A stretch of DNA of 64,000 nt from contig VXIS01000107.1 of the NCBI GenBank assembly GCA_008704415.1, positions 1 through 64,000 of the forward strand. Reading direction: 5' to 3'. The DNA is from Sphaerosporella brunnea. Taxonomy: Eukaryota; Ascomycota; Pezizomycetes; Pezizales; Pyronemataceae. The notes beneath the pieces were generated by a model, which saw only the letters and a program-made list of their open reading frames with translations, searched no databases and was not told the origin of the DNA. Below are positions 57,049 to 64,000 of the stretch, in pieces. Numbering within the stretch: the first letter of the stretch is position 1; the number at the start of each line of letters is the position of its first letter. Position numbers and translations under genes: made by a program.

Positions 57049-59686
57049 ATGTCTGCTTCCGAGGATCTCGATTCCGAAGACGAGGACCTCTCGCTCGAGT
57101 CTCTCACGCGCGACCTCTCGCGACACACGCAGCGGCCCTTAAGCGTGCATTCCATGGGCGCCGCCGTGTGCTGTTGCGGCAGTGACCAGTGCGACTCGTT
57201 GCGCAGGAGTCAAAGTATACTGCAGGAACTCGAGGCCCAGATGAAGATTGCCGGATCGCTTGGTCAGGTCAGTACAGTTCGAAACCACCAGTTTACCTTG
57301 TCCATGCCCACCTACCTGCTTGCTTGCTTGCTTGCCTGCCTCTGCCTGCCTGCCTGCCTGCCTGCCTGCACGGTAGTGGAGCTCGAAGTACATGTACAAA
57401 GCAGCTGGCCAGGTCCATCACTGCTATTACTACTTGCCGAGTGTCACGTTTCCTTGGTGTTTCGTTTCTTGCTCCTCTTGCCTATTTCAACTCCTTTCTT
57501 CGTGTTCCCTGGTGATTTTGATGCTTTTTGCTTTCCTTCTTTCTGCTTGTGAAAGCAACATAGGGAGAGAACCAGTACTCGTCGTTGTTATTGTCGTTGA
57601 ACTGCTGCTGCTGCTGCTTTCTGCTGCTCGGGTTTACTGCTTGTTGGGTTATTGCATTATGGTTCATGCAGCTGTTATGCACAAAATATTCTCGTATGCG
57701 CATATCACACAGATACGACCCGAACTTGCTGACGAAAATTCCCCCGCCGGATCCGGGTACGCAGGCATTGCTCAAACGACATGAAAGCTCGATGGCGGAA
57801 GCAGAGTCCCGCCAAGCAGCCACAGCGATCATCATCTCGGAGCTCGAAATGAAAACGACGGAGCTCGAGTACGAGAACTCAAGAAAGGCCGACGAGAACA
57901 AGCTGCTGCTGCATAACCTCGAGGAGCTGAATGCGAGTATGGCAATGTCCGAGCTCCGGGTCAGGGAACTTCAGGAGGACTTGGATGCTGCGCATGTAAG
58001 TTGTTGCATGATGATTCGTGTGCACACCACCATCGCAACCCACTTGTGCCCCCGTTGCTGTATCACCAAGAAGAAAAAAGAAAAGAAAGAAAAGAAACGA
58101 AACTATTATCTCCGTCCATCCAGAGCATCGGCGTTTTATTTATTTATTTTTGCCCTGCGCGGAATTGTTGATTTGATGGCGTTGTTTGACAGGCTGAGCT
58201 ATCTCGGATCTCTGCGCATGCAGCCCGAACTGCTCTTCTCGAGGCGCAGCTAGCGGTGCTCGAGAGCGAGCAGGAGGAGCTGCGAAACACCATCGCTACG
58301 ACAAAGGAGGAGGAGAGGGCTGCGGTTGCACGTTGGCGACGGGCCGAGCGTCAGCTTGCAGAGTTGGAAAAACAGCTGGAGCGGATACAGCGAGAGCATG
58401 CGCTGGAACGGGCACGATCCCAAAACATTCTGGAGCGGATGGAACAACGCAGGCTGGCGAGTCAACGAGCCGGCACGTTTCCTGCGGCGCTGGCAGCGGA
58501 CAAGAGTGCCCTCAGCCGCTTCATGAAGGAAATTCTTGCGGAGAATGGACACCTGCAGCTGGGTGTGGCAGAACTCAGGGATATGCTGGCCCAGTCGCAG
58601 GAGGAAGTCAAGATGCTGCGCGAGAAATTGGAGAGCATGGACGGTGAACATCTCGACATAGGTAGATCGCCTTTGAGCATGGAACTGTCGCGGTCACCGT
58701 CGCAACCTGGAATTGCCGCTGCTGCCACTGGCAATGCTGCCGGTGTGGTCGTTCACCACCACCACTACCACACAGGGCCAGGCAGCAAGGCCAAGGCTAT
58801 CAAGCCGCCAGTTCGGCGTCCAAAGAAGAAAAGGGGTATCACCGCCGATCAGCACATCGACACAGCTCGTGCCCGTGGGTTCGAAGCAGAGACTTCCGCG
58901 GCAGCCCACAAGCGCTGGTCAACCTCGACCGGCACTGCCCCACTTTCTTCGTCGCCGACCTCTACTTTCCGGGACTCAATCTTTGATCGTATTGACGATG
59001 AAACCTCGCGCCCCACCAGTGCGGACTCAAATTATCCCGCGCCGTGGCCCAAACAGTCGTGGGCCAAGCACAACCGCAAATCTTCCATGAACCCACCCCC
59101 ATTCACCATCCTGCACACTACCGAAGAGGTATCGTCCGAAGCAGATAGTGTTGTGCAGTCGGAGCGAGCGCCTTCCCCGCCTCCACAGGCATCACCGCCT
59201 CGCCCAATCCCGGTGCTAAAACGCTCCGTTTCCCACGAATCTCTGTTATCCGTTTCCGCAATGGAAAATTACCACGCCTCGCCGTCACTTTCGGTCTCAT
59301 CGTTCACATCCCGGAGGGCCCCGAATCTGCGGCAAAACAGCGTCAAGTCCAACGACCCGCAAGCCAGCATCACCCCTGGCGTTGCGATTCGAGCTCAACG
59401 CAGTGGCCAGTACTGTGGATCGGCCTATAGCCGTCTGCTTGGCCTCGCCGAGGGTAACAATAGTCCGCCCAAAAAGACCATCTCCAGGAAAGCATCTCCG
59501 GGCAGCAGTACTGGCGGCGGCGGCGGCGGCTGGTTCTGGAAATATGTTACGCTAGCACCGGGTGGATCGAAGCCAGGGCGGAGTGAAGAGCCCAGGCTGA
59601 GGCCTCCGACTTCGAAGCCCATACCTACATTCGTAGACGAGGACCTGCTCAAGGAGTCCTTGGTGGATGGGCCAGGTTTGTCGTAA
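57049..59686 (+). CDS. Fungal coiled-coil protein of unknown function
   Basis: Exons 57049-57267, 57765-57995 and 58193-59686 give 647 aa, all joins in phase 0. An acidic start (MSASEDLDSEDEDLSLESL) is followed by a Cys-rich turn (VCCCGSDQCDSLRRSQSIL). A long coiled coil runs from about residue 60 to 290 (GQALLKRHESS, ENSRKADENKLLLHNLEELN, RWRRAERQLAELEKQLERIQ), including FMKEILAENGHLQLGVAELR. The C-terminal half is Ser/Pro-rich and probably disordered, with a Gly run near the end. I recall this block order in other filamentous ascomycetes but know no function for it. The first intron is unusually long (497 nt) and repeat-filled; a missed small exon there is possible. Confidence 0.78.
57317..57369 (+). 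repeat. TTGC/CTGC tetranucleotide repeat in an intron
   Basis: About 13 tandem TTGC or CTGC units lie within the first intron of the coiled-coil gene. A shorter relative of this repeat is at 650-693. Confidence 0.8.
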
Positions 59687-60947
59687 GCTGCTCCAACCAA
59701 TCAACCAACCAACTGGGGGAGTTTTTGGTTAACGTGAAATGACTATGAATTTGTTTTCAATATTTTCCTTTGTTTATGTATCGAGGGGGGGGTACATGTT
59801 GGTCTGTACCAATCGTTGCCGGTGTAGTTGTTGCAAGTATGGGTGGGACAGGTAGAGAGAGCATTTTTTGGGGCGTTTTTGGGCCGGGGGCTGTGTTTCC
59901 TACATCATTTTGTGGTCTTTCATTTCGGAACTTCCTTTTTTTTCTTTTGTCTTTTGCATAGGGGGCATACTTCTAAATTGGGTGCATGCACAATTTGTCG
60001 TCGTCGATCTTTACATTTCTCATTTGTTTCTTTCATACTCCGCTCTAGGTACATCACCGGTGAAGGGCTATCAGGCTTTCTACATTTTTTTCTTTTTTTG
60101 TTTAGGGACTTCGGAGGCCGGAGGGAACCATAGCACGCAAAGTTGTAATTTTTTTTTTCCTTTTCCTCGTTAAAACCACCGGTAAAGTGCAATCGACCTG
60201 AAAAACGGTAAAAGGACTGCTTCTTTGGTTAAAAAAAACCCCAAAATACAAACGTGCAAAGTCAGGAGTGTTCAAAAGGCTTAATTTAGTTTGCACTGAC
60301 GGGGCCGAAAATGCGGCTGTTCCCCATAAAGCGAAAACAACCTGGACAACTACTCTACCGATACTCGAAAATGACAAAGACGGATTGGAAGGCACGCAAA
60401 GCGGCGAAGGCAGGCGAGACGATAAGCCCTACGCACGACCTACCTACGTTAGGTTATATAGTACCACTTTACATAAGTGTCTGAACGATGACCGCTGACC
60501 CCACACTGGGTAAGTAGGCGGTCATGAGGTGGCTGCTGGCCAGCATTTACGTATCTGCCAGCCATGCTCTAATGCATTAATATGCATAAAGCCACGTGCT
60601 GTAAAGTATGGTTCCAAGATTTTGACCCCGCATTCAGCCCATTCCTTTACGCGACCGCATCAACAAACATTTTCCGAATGCCCCAACCGTGTCATCCCCG
60701 GCTCCGGCTTACAGATACATATCCACCAGGATGACGTAGCCGCATTCCATCACAGCCACCTGTGCCAGAACCTCGATAACTGCATGTCTCATCTCTGCGG
60801 CGCCACCGTTGAAGAACAGGATGATTTGGGAAATTATAGACGGTGTGAAGCGCACTCTAACCGACACTCAGATCTCCATGTTCAGGGTTCTCGGAGATCC
60901 AGCAGCTGCTAAGTACCTCATGCCTACCCTTTCCATCCCACCCCGCG

Positions 60948-61252
60948 ATGCTGACTGCGTCAGAACAGCAACGCCGCGAGGAAGCAAAACGCAAGCAGAA
61001 GCGGAAGCGAGATGATGCAGATGATATCATCGACCCTTCCGAGATCCCGCGCCCGGCTCCCCCGTCTCGGGAAGAGGCGCGAAAAAACAGACTCCAGGCT
61101 GCTGCGCTCTGGGCCTCCAAGCATGACTGGGACGAGTTCGGAAATCCCGTCGACGCCCGTCTACTGAACCTCGAGAATATGTTGCCGAAGTCCAGAGCGA
61201 CCCTGAGAAGGGAAAGACGTTTCTGTGGCCTAAGATTGTCGGCAAGCAGTGA
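60948..61252 (+). pseudogene. Possible short gene with unresolved frame
   Basis: One frame reads LTASEQQRREEAKRKQKRKR through EEARKNRLQAAALW to WDEFGNPVDARLLNLE. From about 61179 a second frame gives EYVAEVQSDPEKGKTFLWPK then IVGK and meets a GTGAGT donor. Both pieces look like coding sequence with charged residues, but no intron of normal size links them. It may be a frameshifted gene remnant. Family unknown. Confidence 0.25.
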
Positions 61253-62340
61253 GTGCGGCCGAGACCAGCTTATTCCGAGGTCGCCATGGTATAATTTTCG
61301 CAGCTGCTGGACACTTGAAATAGAATGGATTGGATAGACCCAAGCTGGCGGACTCACGGCGTTTGCTTTTCGCTACCACAAAGCGCCAATGTTCCGCTGA
61401 GGTTGTTGTGGGTATGGGCTTATTCTTAGTTCTGCAACAAGGGTTTCGTCTCCCGATTTTAGAGTGCCGGTCACTTAGTTGGGGTAGCGTCTTGGCAAGG
61501 CTTGGCAAATGTCCAATCGCTCTGGTTGATGATTAAGCAACGGGTGATGGCTCATGTGTGAAAGTCCCCGCTCAAACATGAATAACTCACTCTATTTTCA
61601 TCTGATAACACATTTTCTCTCAGGCAAAAGTTCTTTCTTTAGTACTTCTCGGGTCAAAATCGATAATGATGCATTCGGTACACATTTATGCGAGATCATC
61701 TAATGTCACTCGACACTGACCTTCCCTAATTGGGTATAGCGAGAGTATTGAGCCGCACAGAGCCGCTGTCCAATGCCTCCCGCCGCCACCAAAAACTAGT
61801 GATTTTCAACCCTTTTCAGCTCGACAACCACGCCACTAAGTTGAAATTTGAAACCTGAGGATTGTTCTCTGTACTCTATTCTATCGATCTCGGGTCTTTT
61901 TTCTCACTCTTTTTATTTTTGTGGGGTGGTGAAAAGGTTGGCGTTGGGGGTTGTTGAGGGCGTCGACCCCCCTGTCACGCTACCCCGACTAAGTGTCCGG
62001 CACTCTATGGTTCCTACGGACATACTTGAAGATAACTTCTCCAAATGGGGGTGTTGGTTAGCGCGAAATTAGAGTATCCGACAGCCAATCCGGACGCAGC
62101 ATCGTTTCGGAAAAAACAAGCAAACATGCATATCGGCATCGATTCAGTTGTGAGGTCGCCAAAGATGTATAGAAAATCAAAAGGGCATGCCATAGAATGA
62201 CTTACAATGACTTGGAACTCTGTTTACCCTTTCGGGGCAGTGAAATATCAAGATTTCCCTGTTCAGTTTGGCCGTCTGTGTCAACAACAATACTGTGAAA
62301 GGTATTGAGCAGCAGAGCTGAGAACATGGAGAACAATCGT

Positions 62341-62500
62341 CGCAAGTACGACTTCCGCAAGTGAAAGAATGACTTCCGCGAATCAAAGTACGGCTTGCAA
62401 AACCAAATCAGTCACTTCCACACGTCGGATTTGCAATCCCGCAAGTCAATCAGTCAATTCCGCAAAGTCGGGCTTGCAATCCCGCAATCGGTCCTGAATC
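62341..62500. repeat. Degenerate tandem array, units of about 20 bp starting CCGCAA
   Basis: Units such as CCGCAAGTGAAAGAATGACT, CCGCAAGTCAATCAGTCAAT and CCGCAAAGTCGGGCTTGCAA follow one another about eight times with variable length (15-23 bp). No coding frame spans it. Origin unknown. Confidence 0.5.
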
Positions 62501-63799
62501 GGCGATCGCGCACGATTCTGGAGCCAAGAGGGAAGGAGGCGGGGAAGTTATTTGGACTTCGCATGATGTTCGCAATCACCAAGAGCACGCATGATGAAGG
62601 ATGCAGACGCGTCGTGCAGGGCACGCCCGGACATGTCTGTGTTTTCCCAATGGACATGCAAATCCTATGTGCTTTTGCATTTTGACCGGCAACTCTGCCC
62701 TCCCCATCGCCCGTACTCCAACCGTCGCAGCGCCAGAGCTCATTCAATTTCTCACCGTCCCCGTTCGCTGCCCCCGGAAATATCGCGAGATTCCCGGTCT
62801 GAAGTTGAGGTTGCAGCGGCAGACGTCATCCTTGTGACGTCATGGTGTTCCGGAAAATCGTCGTATAAGTTGGTTGTCTCCCCACGAACGTCGCCGTCAT
62901 GGCCTTACAGCTACCATCAACCCGTTGAGTGCGCGCAGGCTATACAACTGACGAGGATTGATGTAGTGAAAGGGGGTTCTAGGCGACCATAGCAGCTTAT
63001 ATCTCAACTCAATCCCAGCCAAAAAATGCTCGGTAGAGATGCAAATTGACGATGGGGATACGTGCATGGATTCGTACATTCATGACAGCGAAATATAATG
63101 GTTGAGGAGTGATTTAGGGAGCGGTGACCGGCGGGAACACGACATCTCCGGTGATGTTTTTATACGAACTCTATACAGCTGTGTACAATGTTGCATATCT
63201 TTTTGATGGGGACTTGTGTGAAATTAACAGTCCCTATACAAATCATGTACCATAGGGCGAGGAGCCTAGTCCAAAAATGTTTGTATGGGAGAGGCAGGCT
63301 GTCCGGAGCCAGCCTCGTTCAGCCACAACCAGCACTTGACCCTAACAGATCGTGATTTCTCGTGAATAGTATTTATCTATCCGATAACCCCCCAGCTCTC
63401 AGGGGTCCTTCGTACACTCGAATAACCTCCAAAAAAACTAAATTACGTCGACTGCGAGAGGCCTCGTGACCTTCAAGGAAGATGCACCCGGTTCCTCCAG
63501 CTCACGCACAACGCCGTCACTTGGACAAACTAATCGGTCACAGACATCCACTGAGACCTCTGGAATAGGTGAGGAACTACGGGCTTGAGTCAAACAGGCC
63601 CCGCACGAGGAATGCAAAAGCACAGGCATCAGCCCAAGACGAACAAGCATGCCCATTACGAGGCGTTCGCAAAATATTAATAGGCCGCTTTTATTTTCGG
63701 GACTTTATTTGTGCGAGTGCTCCCTAGTGACCCAACCGCCACGCAATTGCCCGAAGAGAGTTTCCACGTTTCGTAGATTCTCTCGTAGATGGGATAGTG

Positions 63800-63875
63800 G
63801 CAAAGCCACTTGGCCACCTGGTGAGCCGTAGAGGCAAGGTCACTAAGCCACGTCCCTTACCCGCGAGAAAATGCG
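63800..63875. mobile_element. Relic of the foldback MITE at 45.6 kb
   Basis: The block GTCACTAAGCCACGTCCCTT followed by ACCCGCGAGAAAATGCGGTA aligns with the right arm of the 45552-45670 element over about 40 bases with several changes. The left arm is decayed. Confidence 0.5.
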
Positions 63876-64000
63876 GTATAGTGCGTTAAGCTGATTACGA
63901 TGCCTGATTACGTGTAGGCCGCAAACCCACGCCTCAGTGATTTCCAGCGCAAGGACTTTGTCACGCCTTGGCACAGTACAAAATAACCAGTACCTTAACT

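Larger units (their letters stand above)
59687..64000. other. Gene-poor right end of the window
   Basis: 4.3 kb. After the 3' flank of the coiled-coil gene there is a doubtful short gene (60948-61252), a degenerate short-unit repeat (62341-62500) and a MITE relic (63800-63875). No recognised protein family. Confidence 0.45.

Noticed and set aside
1..64000. CRISPR array, bacterial operon or phage features
   Set aside because: Spliced genes throughout, no direct-repeat/spacer array, no Shine-Dalgarno-led operons: the DNA is eukaryotic.

Overview
The window is nuclear DNA of a filamentous ascomycete (Pezizomycotina). The signs are compact genes split by 40-100 nt GT-AG introns, a Zn(II)2Cys6 transcription factor, a COP9 signalosome subunit, a fungal N-terminal/ankyrin protein, and Tad-like LINE fragments with small DNA-transposon relics. 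The intron-rich lipase (12 exons) and the large repeat-bearing spacers could fit an early-diverging class such as Pezizomycetes, but that placement is inference. Gene models were built by hand by joining reading frames at GT...AG sites; every model given as in frame has a coding sum divisible by three.

Layout. 1-4.4 kb: no recognisable gene, low-complexity leader-like DNA and a hairpin repeat. 4.4-15.7 kb: a two-TM membrane protein, a mitochondrial carrier (MME1-like), RMD5/GID2 head-to-head with TMA23, a membrane-anchored coiled-coil protein, and a zinc-independent MDR reductase. 17.0-19.4 kb: a transposon cluster (TIR element with its own ORF, then two 5'-truncated LINE copies, each with a 14-bp target duplication). 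19.5-23.7 kb: a 13-repeat ankyrin protein and a TGL2-like lipase with two apparent frame breaks. 25.8-28.6 kb: CSN7 and mitochondrial threonyl-tRNA synthetase, head-to-head. 28.6-31.2 kb: spacer with MITEs. 31.2-40.9 kb: INO4-like bHLH factor, Maf-type nucleotide pyrophosphatase, PBN1 and YJU2 head-to-head, and the copper ATPase CCC2. 40.9-48.9 kb: gene-poor spacer with MITEs, a Mutator-like scrap and one possible 83-aa gene. 48.9-59.7 kb: a Zn2Cys6 factor, a PPIL4-type cyclophilin and a conserved-looking coiled-coil protein. 59.7-64 kb: spacer.

Functional picture. Most genes are unlinked housekeeping functions: ubiquitin or NEDD8 control (RMD5, CSN7), mitochondria (MME1, MST1), ribosome biogenesis (TMA23), splicing (YJU2, PPIL4), GPI-anchor synthesis (PBN1) and copper loading (CCC2). 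No biosynthetic cluster or defence island is evident. The least explained items are the TIR element whose ORF carries a duplicated GRP...WRR motif, a dispersed set of TA-flanked MITEs, the ankyrin protein beside the transposon cluster, and the lipase whose catalytic-serine motif falls on a 10-nt microexon followed by a frame break.
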